From positions 1,698,829-1,762,828 of the forward strand of contig NW_015961970.1 in assembly GCF_000497045.1 (NCBI RefSeq): a DNA stretch of 64,000 nt, read 5' to 3'. This DNA is from Kalmanozyma brasiliensis GHG001 (Eukaryota; Basidiomycota; Ustilaginomycetes; Ustilaginales). The first letter of the stretch is position 1. Each line of letters starts with the position of its first letter. The notes below the pieces were generated by a model that was given only the letters and a program-made list of their open reading frames with translations, was not told where the DNA came from and searched no databases. Shown here in pieces: positions 38,436 to 49,176 of the stretch. A program made the position numbers and the translations under genes.

Positions 38436-41072
38436 TCATGCCTGCGTCCAGTCCATCTGATCCTGTACGGTTTCGCCGTTGACCTCGAACCCGATTCGCA
38501 GTCTCAACCGCGCCGAAGCGCCAGGGGGCACCATAACGCGCAGAGCCTGCGTCTCGGTCGCTCCTGGCTGCACGGTCGCGTTCGAGATGGCCTGCATCTG
38601 CAGCTTGTGCGTCTTGGGCACGGCGGCTTGGAAGTTGACGTTGCTGACGGGGGTCGCGGAGGAGATGAAGCGCGCTGTGATGTTGACAATCTCGGGGCGT
38701 GCGGGGTTGGTCGTCGGTGTGAGCGTGATGGTGAGGCCGTGCTTGGTGTAGACGGTTTGTGCTTTGGTGGTGGGTGCAGCGGCGGGGGTGGGGACTGCAG
38801 CGGGCGCAGGGGCGGGAGAGGGTGCAGATGCGGTGGAGGAGCTTCCGTCGAGACCGCCGAGAAGGTCGAGTCCGCCATAGGACGAAGGCGCGGGTGCTGA
38901 TGGCACGGGAGCCTGCTGCGGTGCAGGCGTGCTTCCACTATCACCAAAGAGACCGAGAATGTCGTTGACCGAGCTCTTCGGTTTCTGCGCCGCCGGTGTG
39001 GCCGCCACTGCTGCGGGCGCACCACCCATATCGCTGCCACCAAAGATGTCCGCCAGCAGATCGTGCGTGCTCTGCTGGGTGGAAGCGCCTGCGTTCGACC
39101 CTGCGCCACTGCCACCGCCGCTCGAAACAGCCATCTCGTCGCCCATCAGATCCAACAGCGCATCCTTGTCCGATCGGGTCGATCCCACCGGCTTGGCCTC
39201 GCTCACCGTGCCCAGCACCGTCTGCTTGATCTCCGGTGGCGGCATGCTCTCCAACACGCCCTCGCGGATATCGCTCCTCTTGAGCAGCGTCGCAAACTCG
39301 ACACTGCGCTGCTGGATCTCGACCTCAACGCTGCTCTCAAAGCTAGCGATGATGTGCTCGATGCGCGACTGCTGCGATGCGTCCGTCAGTCTCGTGTGCA
39401 GCTTGGCCAGCGACGTCAGCACAAACTGACGGATCAAGCCGTTCACATATGGGCTGTCTAGCACGGACGACAACAGATCGACCACGTCCTTGGGCTGCAC
39501 CTCGCGCACCAGCTCTTCGTCCTCAAAGTTGCCTCCCTGGATCAACACATCTCCAAACTCGCCAATCACCCACACGGCCGCCAGCGTGAGGCTCTCCTGC
39601 GAAAAGTCCTGGTGCAGCGCGGAAAAGAGCTTTTGCACCGTGTACGCCTGCAGCTCGGGCGTGTGGCACACGAGGCGGATGAACGCAGACAGAATCTCTT
39701 CACGCACGTAGCTGCCGGCGAGCTTGAGCACGCGCAGCACCGTGTCGATGTGCCAGCGCTTGTTGGGCGCAAACTTCTCGGCGGCAAGGCAGATCTGCGT
39801 CGTCATGCCCAGCTTGAACTCGTTGTCGGCCACCTCGAGGAAGGAAAGCAGTTCGCGGGTGAGGACGCGCACATTGCTCTCGTTGATCAGCGCGTAGCTT
39901 AGCTCCAGCGCTCGACGTCGGATCGAAATGTCGCCGTCGCGCAGACAGTCGAGGATAATGTTGCGGTGGCGCTGCACAGCGTTGGTGTCCATCGAGACGA
40001 CTTTGCTGAGCGTGTTGAGGGCCACGTAGCGGATGTTGTTGTCGCGATTGCTGAGGAACTTGCCGAGAATGTTGATGGCCATGACCCTGAGCCCGTTGTC
40101 GGCATCGATCTCGAGGATGGTGAGGACGGTCTCGTACAGGATACTGTTGCCGACGTTCTTGCTGGCTTCGGTGTTGGTGGCCACCTGGGCGAGAATGTCG
40201 TTCATGGTTTCGGAGGCTTGCGCGTTCTCCTTTCCAAGGATGCGAAGCAGGCGGAGGATCTTGACTTGCAGAAAAGGATCAGTGATGCCAGATACGTCGT
40301 GCTCGGGCGAGTAGCCAGTGGTTACGAGCGACTTGAGATGCTGGACGAGCAACGGCACCGCGCGCCTGTATTCCTGCAACGCCTCGTCGTCCTGTCGGCA
40401 GATCTCGATGGCCAGCGTCACGGCGCAGAGCAGCACACCGTGGTTCTTGTCCGAAAGCAGCTGCTTGGTGCGGTCGACAAAGTGATCGATGAGGTCGGGC
40501 ACCTTGCGGACGATTCGCATGGCGCAAATGGCGGCTTTTCGTCGAATGTACGTGTTGCTGCTACCCATGAGCTTCTCGATCTCGTTACACAGATCTCTTG
40601 ACATTTCTTCGGATGCAATGTTGGCAAAGGTGCAGAGCGCGAGACCGCAGACGTACATGTTGGAGTGCTCCATGTCGTTTTTGAGACCGTTGGTGACCAA
40701 CGTCAGTACCTCGGTGTTCTCATCGAGCAAGAGCATAATCCCAAGATAGCCGAGACGCTTATCGGTGAAGCGGGGCGTGGCTACCAGCTTGAGACATTCG
40801 ATCTGACCGAAATGCGCGGGATAGCCAAGCATGTGGATGTAGAGCAGCTTGGCGATGTTGTTGTGGCGTGCGAAAGGGTCCTCATCCTTGAAAGCGGTTC
40901 GGATGGAGGCGGACTCTTTTTGGATGAGCGATCGCTCGTCGGCTTGCGTTTTACATGATCGAATGGCTTTGATGAGCGCTTTGAGGTTGTAAAGGCCTGC
41001 GCTGGCCAGCAGACCGCCCAGACGAGGGTCGAGCGCGGCGACCTGCTGCTGCTTCTGGAAGAAGGTCGACAT
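38436..41072 (-). CDS. apl4: AP-1 adaptor complex gamma subunit (gamma-adaptin)
   Basis: Large subunit of the AP-1 clathrin adaptor, acting at the trans-Golgi and endosomes. 878 residues, single exon. The alpha-solenoid trunk covers about 1-600 (LKALIKAIRSCKTQADERSL, YLGIMLLLDENTEVLTLVTN, SNMYVCGLALCTFANIASEE, WVIGEFGDVLIQGGN). A Pro/Ala-rich hinge lies at about 620-760; its DLLGGLDG and DILGLFGD repeats resemble clathrin-box/ear-binding motifs. The gamma ear closes the protein (VYTKHGLTITLTPTTNP to DQMDWTQA). The gamma rather than alpha assignment rests on the start and the single small ear domain. Convergent with hos2, about 90 bp between stops. Confidence 0.93.
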   Translation of the reverse strand: MSTFFQKQQQVAALDPRLGGLLASAGLYNLKALIKAIRSCKTQADERSLIQKESASIRTAFKDEDPFARHNNIAKLLYIHMLGYPAHFGQIECLKLVATPRFTDKRLGYLGIMLLLDENTEVLTLVTNGLKNDMEHSNMYVCGLALCTFANIASEEMSRDLCNEIEKLMGSSNTYIRRKAAICAMRIVRKVPDLIDHFVDRTKQLLSDKNHGVLLCAVTLAIEICRQDDEALQEYRRAVPLLVQHLKSLVTTGYSPEHDVSGITDPFLQVKILRLLRILGKENAQASETMNDILAQVATNTEASKNVGNSILYETVLTILEIDADNGLRVMAINILGKFLSNRDNNIRYVALNTLSKVVSMDTNAVQRHRNIILDCLRDGDISIRRRALELSYALINESNVRVLTRELLSFLEVADNEFKLGMTTQICLAAEKFAPNKRWHIDTVLRVLKLAGSYVREEILSAFIRLVCHTPELQAYTVQKLFSALHQDFSQESLTLAAVWVIGEFGDVLIQGGNFEDEELVREVQPKDVVDLLSSVLDSPYVNGLIRQFVLTSLAKLHTRLTDASQQSRIEHIIASFESSVEVEIQQRSVEFATLLKRSDIREGVLESMPPPEIKQTVLGTVSEAKPVGSTRSDKDALLDLMGDEMAVSSGGGSGAGSNAGASTQQSTHDLLADIFGGSDMGGAPAAVAATPAAQKPKSSVNDILGLFGDSGSTPAPQQAPVPSAPAPSSYGGLDLLGGLDGSSSTASAPSPAPAPAAVPTPAAAPTTKAQTVYTKHGLTITLTPTTNPARPEIVNITARFISSATPVSNVNFQAAVPKTHKLQMQAISNATVQPGATETQALRVMVPPGASARLRLRIGFEVNGETVQDQMDWTQA

Positions 41073-41637
41073 GTTGGTGTGGCCTCGAGAGGGGAGGGAT
41101 CCGACGAAGGGCTGAGAGGGACAGCTGGTCGTGGAAGCGGGTCAGCAGATGCCGCTGATCGAGCTCCCTCTCGCTGTGTAAGGCGTCGAAACGTGAGCAG
41201 CTACGAAGTGCAGACTCGTGAAGGGACGAGACCGAGAGATGAAATGCGCAAGAGAGGAGATGGAGGAAGAACAGATGGTGATGGTGTTGATCGTCGGCTT
41301 ATTGAGCTCGACAGCGCGCGTGTTGCAGCTAACGCGGGAAAGTGTGTTGCAGCAGATCTCGGTCTCAGGCTTCGGCTGTCGCCCTTACGCTCGAATTTCC
41401 AGACCTGGTCAGAGCGTCATTTTCCGGATCTTTCGTGGCCCTCGCCGCTTTCGACAAGTCACACACACTCCCCTCCTGACCACAGTCGCGCGCTCTACTC
41501 TGTCGACTTGAGTTGCACAATATGGGTTGGATTGATCACGACACGGACAAACGAGTGAAAAGGACAAACAATCAACAAAAGATGGACAGAAAGACAGACT
41601 ATGCAAAAGGGGGAAGGCGCTCGAGTGAGTGAGCCGT
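41073..41637. promoter_or_regulatory. Promoter of apl4 / 3' flank of rsp5
   Basis: 565 bp. Holds CTCGAATTTCCAG (41390-41402) and CATTTTCCGGATC (41419-41431), further AT-core elements, and a CT-rich tract at 41440-41490. Confidence 0.4.
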
Positions 41638-44211
41638 TTATTCGTTACCGAAGCCCATACCCTCCTCGATGGCCAGGGCGAGCTTGCTTTCGAGCGTCTC
41701 GAACGAGGGATAAGGGGGCAAGTCGATGCGGTTGAAGCAGGTATGCGACTTGGGAAGCTGGTTGACGTCGCCCGACTTTTCGATGGTGAAGCGTCGAGGC
41801 CCATCCGAACCTTGGAGATCCTTGAAGCCGTTGACGGGGATCCTCGATGTGCCAGTAGCGAACTGCAACAGGCGCGACTTCTTCTCGGTCGGCCATGCGC
41901 GAACACACTGCCAGAACCACTGCACCACCTGGTCCTGCTCGGTAAAGCCACGGTAGTCGGTGAACTTCTTCCAATCGTCGCAGTCGATTTCCGACATGCC
42001 GCCAATGAGCAGCTCCAGCTCGCGCTCGTCAAACACATTGATGAGATCTTGCGGGATGAGCTCGGTGAAGCCCGAGATGAACGCCTTGAACTGCTCCTCG
42101 ACACGCTTCGAGATACGCCACTCGGTCATGAGCTCGACGTAGTCCTTCTTGTTCTCGTCGGTCACGTCCACCTCCTCCCCGCCAGGCTTGAGTTCGACGG
42201 TGACCATCTCGCCGAACTTGTCCTCGACGGCCGTGAAGGTCTCCTCGACGATGCCTTCAATGCTGTTGTCCAGCATCCACTGCAGCGAGCGGTGGTAGTC
42301 GGCGTCGACCGACTCGAGATCGCTGAGCGTGATCTTCTTCTTGAGAATCATCTTGTAGAACGAGACAATGAAGTAGGCGTCCAGGAAGCGTCGGTGGAAG
42401 ATGGCCAAGCCGAGCACACGGCCGATAAACTTGAAGTAGTTGAGGTGCTCAGGGTTGATGCCCGAGTGAGGGTTGATCTGCAGCGTGTAGTTGTCGTGCG
42501 CACTGTACTCAAAGAGACAGTAGAAGGGGTTGAACATCTCGTGCGACAGCAGGAAGAAGAACTCTCGCGAAAGACCACCGTAGTCCAGGCCATCCTCGCC
42601 ATCGAACTTGATCATGAGACGCTTCTTGAGATCGTTGGGCTGCTGGCGCATGATCTCAGCATACGAGTCCTCGAAAATGTGCGTACGGCGAACCTTGATG
42701 TGGCATTGACCGGGGATCGGGCGGAGCGCAGGCTGGCTTCGGAAGTAGATGAGTTTGCGACGGAAGTCACGCTTGTACTGGGGCACGTTCTGGTCGAGAC
42801 TCGAGGGCAATCGAGGGTCGTCCCAGGTGGTCGTCTTGGTGTTGTGGTCCACAAAGTAGACGCGGGCGGTCGAGGTGAGACGCATCTCCCAGCCGCTGGG
42901 AAGAGGGCCGAGCTGCGAGACGCTCTGGGGCTGCACGGTGAGGTTGCTGCCGTTGGGGCCCATGATTCGCAGGATCTGCTGTCGTCGCGGGTCCACCCAG
43001 GTGGTGGTGCGTGTGTTGTGGTCGACAAAGTAAGGGCGACCTTCGGGCGTGTGACGCTGCTCCCATCCAGCAGGCAGGGGACCGTTGCCAGCCGTGGTGC
43101 TCGAGCCTGCGGGCAGAGGGTTGGTCGCAGCCGGCGTTGTGGCGGGGCTGTTGACGGCCGAGCCCGTTGCAGACGAGCGCGAGGCGTCGCCATCGTTGAC
43201 GCCAAGGAAGTCATCGGCCAGAGCTCGGTTGCTATGCCTCTGTCGATCGGCTGCCGAGATGCTAGCAGCAGCGGCCGTGTTGGCACTCGAGCTGGTCGAG
43301 GGTCGAGTCCAGGTCGTGGAGCGCGTGTTGTGGTCAACGTAGTAAGTGCGTCCGAGGTGATCCGTCCTCCTCTCCCAGCCACCCGGCAGGGGTCCATACT
43401 CGTCCGAGCGCGTGTCCTGCGAGTTGGTAGCGCGGGCCGTGGTCGACGCAGGGGCAGCTGACGACCTCGCTTCACTTGTGGCAGCGGAAGTGGCAGCCGG
43501 AGTCGTGGAAGAAGCCGCTGTGGAAGATCCGAGAGCGGACGAGCCTGCGGGGTCGACGGTGGACGTGGGTCGGCTAGAGGAGTCACCGTTGGTGGAGGCA
43601 GAGGAAGTAGCGGCAGCAGCAGCGATCGCGGCAGCAGCGGGTGCAGCGGTACCACTGGTAGCGGTGGATGGACGGGTGTCCGTGCGAGTAGCGCCAGGGG
43701 AAGCTGGCGTGGAAAGCGAGGCCGACGAGGCGTTGGAGGCGCCGGGGACGAGAAGGTTGGTGGGACCGGCGGACGAATTGTTGTTGATGGGGGTCGAGAC
43801 ATTGGTGTTGAGGTCGATGATGAGCTTGCCGTGGACGACGAGGTTGTCGTTGGATTTTTTGAGCTCCTTGTTGAGCAGACGCTTTCCACCGAGCTCGAGG
43901 TCGAGGACATCAGCGACGCGAATGTTGATGACGCCGAGGAAGCCTTGGTCGCGCTTCTTGAACTTCTTCTGATCAAAGATCTGCACGGCGATGACGGAGG
44001 AGTCGGTGACGTTGACATCGAAACTATCGTTCCAGTACGGGTTGAGCGTCTTTTTGATGACCGAGGTCGAGTGAGTCTGCTCTCCGTCGACGGTCACGAT
44101 GGCGAACGGGTCTGGCAAACGGAAGACATCGCGCTTTGCCAGGCCATCGGCGGCGACGACAGTGATGCGGATCTTTCTCGAGAGACTGCCTGCAGCGCGA
44201 GGGTTGACCAT
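41638..44211 (-). CDS. rsp5: HECT-type ubiquitin ligase Rsp5/NEDD4 family
   Basis: E3 ligase controlling endocytosis and protein sorting. 857 residues from the ATG at 44209-44211. C2 domain at about 10-135 ([31 protein letters not shown]). A Ser/Ala/Thr-rich linker (150-270) separates it from three WW domains at 274-305, 378-409 and 436-467, each with the two tryptophans and HNT motif. The HECT domain follows from about 520; the catalytic cysteine is C825 in KSHTCFNR, and the C-terminus EEGMGFGNE is the conserved Rsp5 ending. The frame stays open for a further 137 codons upstream without an ATG. Its alpha-arrestin adaptor type is also encoded in this window (26023-28659). Confidence 0.95.
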   Translation of the reverse strand: MVNPRAAGSLSRKIRITVVAADGLAKRDVFRLPDPFAIVTVDGEQTHSTSVIKKTLNPYWNDSFDVNVTDSSVIAVQIFDQKKFKKRDQGFLGVINIRVADVLDLELGGKRLLNKELKKSNDNLVVHGKLIIDLNTNVSTPINNNSSAGPTNLLVPGASNASSASLSTPASPGATRTDTRPSTATSGTAAPAAAAIAAAAATSSASTNGDSSSRPTSTVDPAGSSALGSSTAASSTTPAATSAATSEARSSAAPASTTARATNSQDTRSDEYGPLPGGWERRTDHLGRTYYVDHNTRSTTWTRPSTSSSANTAAAASISAADRQRHSNRALADDFLGVNDGDASRSSATGSAVNSPATTPAATNPLPAGSSTTAGNGPLPAGWEQRHTPEGRPYFVDHNTRTTTWVDPRRQQILRIMGPNGSNLTVQPQSVSQLGPLPSGWEMRLTSTARVYFVDHNTKTTTWDDPRLPSSLDQNVPQYKRDFRRKLIYFRSQPALRPIPGQCHIKVRRTHIFEDSYAEIMRQQPNDLKKRLMIKFDGEDGLDYGGLSREFFFLLSHEMFNPFYCLFEYSAHDNYTLQINPHSGINPEHLNYFKFIGRVLGLAIFHRRFLDAYFIVSFYKMILKKKITLSDLESVDADYHRSLQWMLDNSIEGIVEETFTAVEDKFGEMVTVELKPGGEEVDVTDENKKDYVELMTEWRISKRVEEQFKAFISGFTELIPQDLINVFDERELELLIGGMSEIDCDDWKKFTDYRGFTEQDQVVQWFWQCVRAWPTEKKSRLLQFATGTSRIPVNGFKDLQGSDGPRRFTIEKSGDVNQLPKSHTCFNRIDLPPYPSFETLESKLALAIEEGMGFGNE

Positions 44212-45368
44212 GTTGGTATCCGGACTAAATGGAACGGACGGACGGCTGGGTGGAAAGGACAAGAAGGACGAAGTGATTTCACGACCGGTATGCTGCGAAT
44301 GAACAGAGACGGAGCGAGAGCCAGTAATCGAGCTGCTGCAAAGCGATTCCAGTAGCACAGACTGATGTTTCGGCGATGGATGAATGCGCAGCAGAGACGA
44401 AGGCAGCGATGAGCCTAATGTAGATGTCGATTCGGACTGCTGAGACCGCACAAGCTGAGAATCGAATGCACGTGACCGCGGCTGCGATGGTGGACGGACT
44501 GCTGGAGGATGCTGGCTCGAGATGTCAAGGAGGTGAGAGGATATTCGAGGTACGGAAGGGGGAGCGACGATGGTGGAGACGAGGGTGAAGGGATGATAGC
44601 GATGGAAGAGTTGCAAGTGCACTGCCTTGGTGGAATGGAATGAAAGGGTGGAGAAAGGCGACTTTGGCCCAGGCCGTAATCGAGTCTGTGAGTGTGCTGT
44701 GCTCAGCTGAGCTGCGAACAGCGCGGACCGGTGAAATTATACTGGTGATGTGCCTGGCTTCCCGCTAGCCCCGTGCCGAAGACCTGCAGCTTACTCGCGT
44801 GTGAGCAGAGAAAGCGGTGGCCTGAGGCCTCGATTCGTAGAGAAATGCTGACTGCACAGACACACAGAGATAATTGCCTTGAAATCTTTCGGATTCAACT
44901 TCCTTTTAAGCCCGGCTTACAGGTCTACAAATCACCAGCGCCTGGTCACAGTGTTTCGTGATTTCAGGTTGGGAAAAAGGGCGAGAAAAATCGTGAGAAA
45001 TTCCAAATTTTTGCCTATTTTTGAAACAAATCACAAATTCAGTACGGCATGTCCGCGGCTGATCTTGCCGGGAAGAACTCAACTCGTGAATCGGCGGGTG
45101 CCTACCGACCACGACATTCACTGCAAGGATCTAGACTTCAATCACGCTTCTAGACAAGGCGATTATTTGACAGCATCAGGCAATTGAGTGGCTGAAGGGA
45201 CGTCGGATTCGATAGGTGCTGTAATCGCATCGAAAAGATGAAGAAGCAGGAAGTAGAGACACGACAAGGGTCGCGGAAAGGGGGCAGAAGAGCTGCACGG
45301 AGCGAAGAAGCGAGAGGACGACGGACGGAGACGCTCTCTTGCTGGAGACGGGAGACGATATCTTGACA
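44212..45368. other. Intergenic, 1.1 kb upstream of rsp5
   Basis: The first 411 bases form an open but ATG-less extension of the rsp5 frame, pyrimidine-rich on the coding strand and probably 5' UTR. The remainder holds no gene; CCAAATTTTTGCC lies near 45003-45015. Confidence 0.4.
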
Positions 45369-46409
45369 TCAAACAAGGCCCTCGCCGACACCAGCAGCTC
45401 GAAAACCTCCGTCGATTGCAGGAGCACCCTGGCCCGCAGCGCTAGGTCCGTTGACGTAAGTGGGCACCTGCTGACCCTGCAAGCCCTTGAGCTTAGCCAC
45501 TTCCGACTGCAGTTGACGAATGTTGTCCGACTGGGCCTTGAGGTCTTTGGACTGACCCTTGTCGTGGAGTGCGCTCGTGACGGCAACGGTACTCGCAGTC
45601 CCCAGCGCGGTCCAAGCAAACAGATTCTTGGCCTTGCTCTTCCAGCCTCCGGGCTGGCTTGCCTTGATCCTGGCAATCTTGGCCTGGATGTCTTCGTTGT
45701 TTTCCTTGAGTCGTCCAATCTCCTCGCTGTTCTTGAGGATACCGGCGTGACCGTCAGCGATAGCATTGCGGTGAACGCGAAGGTCGGTGTTGTGATTCTC
45801 GAGGACGGCCTGGTGTCTGCCCAGGGCGGTCCAGGGATCACCGGGTCCCGCAGCGACAGGCTCGCGCCAAGTGACCCCCTTCCGGGCGAGGTCGGCGGGC
45901 GAGGGGGCGGGTCCAACCTGTTGGCCGACGGAAGTCTCAGCGCGTACCGAATCAGAGGACTGGACATAGTGGTTTTCCTCGGGATTGTACAAGAACGTCT
46001 TGGGCGTAGAGGACCCGGGGCTTCCTATGTGAGATTTGGCCTCAAAGATCTCAGCTACGGCTTTACCCTTGCCAGAAGATGCGGCTGCACCTTCGAAGTT
46101 CTCGATCAGCTCGCCTGCGGTCGTACAGAAGCAACATAGCGAAGGAGCAAGATCATAGTCAGCCTCGGAGTTTCGCGGTATAGACGAGCCACTTCTGTAG
46201 CTGTAAGGATTTCTCTACTCACCGACCGGTGGAACACCACGACGCTCCTTCGTGCCGTGCTGGGGCTGTTCGTTGCCATTTGTTTCGTTGGGGATGGTGC
46301 GCTTCACTTTGACCTGGACGAATCGATGTTGCTGCATTTCGTGCAATTGGACCGCTGCGACGAGCTGAAGGACCACAAGCAGCGTGCTGAAGGTAAAGAA
46401 GAGCTTCAT
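45369..46409 (-). CDS. Candidate secreted coiled-coil protein, unknown family
   Basis: Two exons, complement(join(45369..46114,46223..46409)), 310 residues. The 108-nt intron has donor GTGAGTAG and acceptor GACCGCAG; joining gives a continuous frame, and the second-exon frame has no ATG of its own near its start. Residues 1-20 (MKLFFTFSTLLVVLQLVAAV) are a classical signal peptide. K36-R37 could be a Kex2 processing site. The middle (about 165-225) is charged with heptad-like spacing (KNSEEIGRLKENNEDIQAK) and a second weak coil lies near 265-280 (SDNIRQLQSEVAKLKG). A mildly hydrophobic stretch, FAWTALGTASTVAVTSAL, could be a membrane helix, so secretion is not certain. I recognise no family; it could be an effector or a cell-surface protein. 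Confidence 0.65.
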
Positions 46410-47001
46410 GATGGCTGAGACACCCACCTTTCAACTTGGACGTGGAGGATACGGTTGGCAGATGTTGGAGCTGAGACGGGAACTTTGTGGCGGCACTCGT
46501 CCTGCTTATATTTCTCAGCTCAAAGTAAGCAGATCCTGTCAGGGGTATCCCGAAAGCAGCTCTTGCTCTCCCACACAACCTCATCGTCTTCATCTGGGCC
46601 CGACTGTCGCTCTGGCGACAATGGCGGGAGCTTCATTCCGTACTGATCGACACCCACCGATGTGGCGGAAGGTTGACTGGGAGCCGTGATCAATCAATAC
46701 GCTTCATCGATGTCAACACATCTTTCAATGGCTGTGCACGGGTCATCAGGAACATCTTGTTGGCAGTGAAGGGGACGATTACGGTATCAGGCTCGGGTGG
46801 GAGTGGCAGGCCGCAATTTTCCGGCCGGCTGAAATTTGAGCATCCGCCCAAAATCACTTTTTGGCTCGCTCGCTCGCTTTCTTCCACATCTTGAAACGCT
46901 GAACCCCTTCGCATGCTTTCCTCATCATCATCAGTGTCGACCACAACAACCTTTCATCGACAGCCTTTGAACATCGTCTCACTAGCTCAGCATCTCACAA
47001 G
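46410..47001. promoter_or_regulatory. Divergent promoter of secreted-protein and mzm1-bL31m genes
   Basis: 592 bp with no gene. CAATTTTCCGGCCGGCTGAAATTTGAG at about 46814-46840 is the densest copy of the AT-core/GGCTGA motif: AATTTTCC and GAAATTTG flank a GGCCGGC centre. Confidence 0.45.
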
Positions 47002-48042
47002 ATGACATTCACAGTGGCGCAGCGCCAGCGGGCGATCGGCCTGTACAAGCGCCTCCTTCGCACATCACGCAAGACGTTCGATGGCGATTCAAACGCGATC
47101 GCCGCCGCCAGGGACGAGACTCGCCGTCGCTTCAGGGACGCAGCACAGGAGATAGATGCTGCCAAGATCGACGAGGGTCTCAAGATGGGCGACGAGATTG
47201 TCTCGGTACTCCGACAGAACGTCGTCCAGGGCAAGTGGCGACAGGACAGGGATGCGTATGGTAAGTTGCGGCCACAGACATCTGGAACAGCTCCGGTGAA
47301 GCAGTTGACTGACCCCGAATCTCCTCTTCCTCATACTGCAGAACTCCGCATGACCAAGGAGACAGAGCTCGGCAACAACGACAGCATCAAAGAGGCACGA
47401 GCCAAGCAGATCGCCGACCTCAAAGCGGGCAAGAAGCCGGAGCGAAAGAGCTGCCGCGAGATGGCCGCTCAGTATCAAGCATCCTCCTCCTCTTCATCCG
47501 CGGCCACGTCCTCCTCTTCCGCGTTCAATTCGGTTCGCGCCTACTCCACCTCTGCCCGACCCACATCTAGCATCCTTGCGCAAGCTACGCACTTCCAGCA
47601 GCGCAGCGGATTCGCATCCTCAGCGAGCACACTTTCTCGCGACCCTTCCGCCGTCGCCGCATCGCCTCTCCCGCGTCCAGTACCCAAGTTCTCGTCCACT
47701 ACCATCCTTGCGGACGGCTCATCGATTCAGCTCGCCACCACATCGCCCCGTCGTCTCACGCGGCTGACGCGAGACCCCACCAACCATCCGCTGTGGAACC
47801 CGGGCCAGGAACGAAAGATCGGTGGTGACGCAGCGGACGACAGCGGTCGTCTGGGCAGGTTCAGGAGGAGATTCGAGGGTGCCGATGGCGCAGTGGCCAG
47901 CAAGGCGGAGGCAAATAAGGAGGCGGGAGAGGTTAACTTCGGTCAGGAGGACCTGGATTGGATGAGTGTCGGTGGTCGTGAGGCTCGGGCTGGCTCGCCC
48001 ATTGCGGCGAAGAAGGCTGCCAAGGGCAAAGGCCGCAAGTGA
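47002..48042 (+). CDS. Fusion of Mzm1-like LYR factor and mitochondrial bL31m
   Basis: Coding sequence join(47002..47260,47342..48042), 319 residues. Residues 1-126 match Mzm1/LYRM7, the matrix factor that stabilises the Rieske protein in complex III assembly: LYK tripeptide in AIGLYKRLLRTSRKTF, AARDETRRRF, VLRQNVVQGK, and ELRMTKETELGNNDSIK. Residues 200-300 match mitochondrial ribosomal protein bL31m (yeast Mrpl36): ILADGSSIQL, LTRDPTNHPLWNPG, GRLGRFRRRF and FGQEDLDWMS. A Ser/Ala-rich linker (128-195) with isolated arginines resembles a mitochondrial presequence. M127 (ATG at 47461) could serve as an internal start. The 81-nt intron (GTAAGTTG to ACTGCAG) has no in-frame stop, so its retention only adds 27 residues. 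Both halves look complete. Confidence 0.75.
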   Translation: MTFTVAQRQRAIGLYKRLLRTSRKTFDGDSNAIAAARDETRRRFRDAAQEIDAAKIDEGLKMGDEIVSVLRQNVVQGKWRQDRDAYGKLRPQTSGTAPVKQLTDPESPLPHTAELRMTKETELGNNDSIKEARAKQIADLKAGKKPERKSCREMAAQYQASSSSSSAATSSSSAFNSVRAYSTSARPTSSILAQATHFQQRSGFASSASTLSRDPSAVAASPLPRPVPKFSSTTILADGSSIQLATTSPRRLTRLTRDPTNHPLWNPGQERKIGGDAADDSGRLGRFRRRFEGADGAVASKAEANKEAGEVNFGQEDLDWMSVGGREARAGSPIAAKKAAKGKGRK

Positions 48043-48434
48043 GACGGATACACGCTCTTTGTTTGTACAACACTGAATACGCAAGGCATCTCATCATGAA
48101 ACGCCGTTTGCGTCTTGTGTGCAGTCTTGAGTTGATCAAGCCCAAGCCGGAGCCGCTGCACGAACGAGCTGCGAATGTGCGATGTTGCAGCCGCTTCGCA
48201 CGCCGGATCTGAGCTCAGGATCATATATAGGATCGCCTTTCTGTGTCGCACAGTCAGTCCTCTCCACACTCTCGTGCATCTGCGCCATCTCTCCAGCTCG
48301 CAACGAACGTCACATCACTTCTCTCCCACCAGAAGCATTAGATCACAGTCTTCCAGCGCGCAGTGCACGCCGTATCTGCTCGCTCGATGCTCTGAGATCT
48401 GATTCGAATTGCAACTGTATCCTCTGCATGTAGC
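48043..48434. other. Intergenic between convergent genes
   Basis: 392 bp, no gene supported. Confidence 0.4.
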
Positions 48435-48789
48435 CTACTCGTCGTCGTGGGATGGCGAGCTGCCACCTGCGAGGCGTTCTCGGTTCTTGAGGATCTGCTC
48501 CTTCTTATGTGCGATCAGCTCGAGCTGACGGCCTTCCAGGCCGTGAACGTAGTATCCGAGTGCGCCAAAGGCCGACATGAGCATCGCGTGGCCTCCGAGG
48601 TCTGTCGTCCCAAATCAGAGGCGGGTAAGGTCAGCATGACGCTCTAGTTGCCCTGCACGGACGATGCTGGTTGGGGACGAGGCGCGAGTACTCACTCTCG
48701 AAAATGTTTCGCTTCTGCAGACCGAGCGCATAGCATCGTGTGAGGAAGCCGAGGCCGGCGTAGCCAAGGACGCTTGCTGCTACCGACAT
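48435..48789 (-). CDS. Small mitochondrial membrane protein, complex-I-like
   Basis: Two exons, complement(join(48435..48601,48696..48789)), 86 residues; too short for a single open frame. The 94-nt intron (GTGAGTAC to GACGACAG) splits the asparagine codon in NIFENLGGH. The product has a first hydrophobic segment (SVLGYAGLGFLTRCYALGL), a second (AMLMSAFGALGYYVHGL), and a charged C-terminal helix (RQLELIAHKKEQILKNRERL). This resembles a small fungal NADH-ubiquinone oxidoreductase accessory subunit (14 kDa type) with GYW/GYY-x-x-G-x-E-x-RQ; the match is remembered and partial. A mitochondrial inner-membrane role is likely, the exact subunit uncertain. Confidence 0.6.
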
Positions 48790-49176
48790 CTTGGGTGGAC
48801 TGTGGTCGATCGAGTCCGAGGGGAGACAAGGAGGCGACTGAATGAAAACCGTCAGCGAAGGCGTGGCGAAGTCGGTGAAATGCGATGTGGTGTGTACTCA
48901 CCAGTTGTGAGATGTTGGCGATCAATGATGTGGATCAGAAGTGATGATGCGATCAAGAAGGATATCGAGGATATGGAGATGGTGTGGTGGAATTGCGACT
49001 TGCCCAAATCGTCACTTGGTCCAGTCACGTGTTCGAGGCTTAACATTCTTGGAATTTATGTGGGACAATCGTCTCTGACCTTGCACCTCCTAGTTCGGCA
49101 TCCCTATACTTTGCTGTTACTGACACAGTAGTGCCTCTATGCATTCCGTTTGGTGGAGAATAAGTGATGGGAATGA
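48790..49176. other. Intergenic, upstream of the small membrane protein gene
   Basis: 387 bp with promoter of the small mitochondrial gene and 3' end of eri1; no gene seen. Confidence 0.4.
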
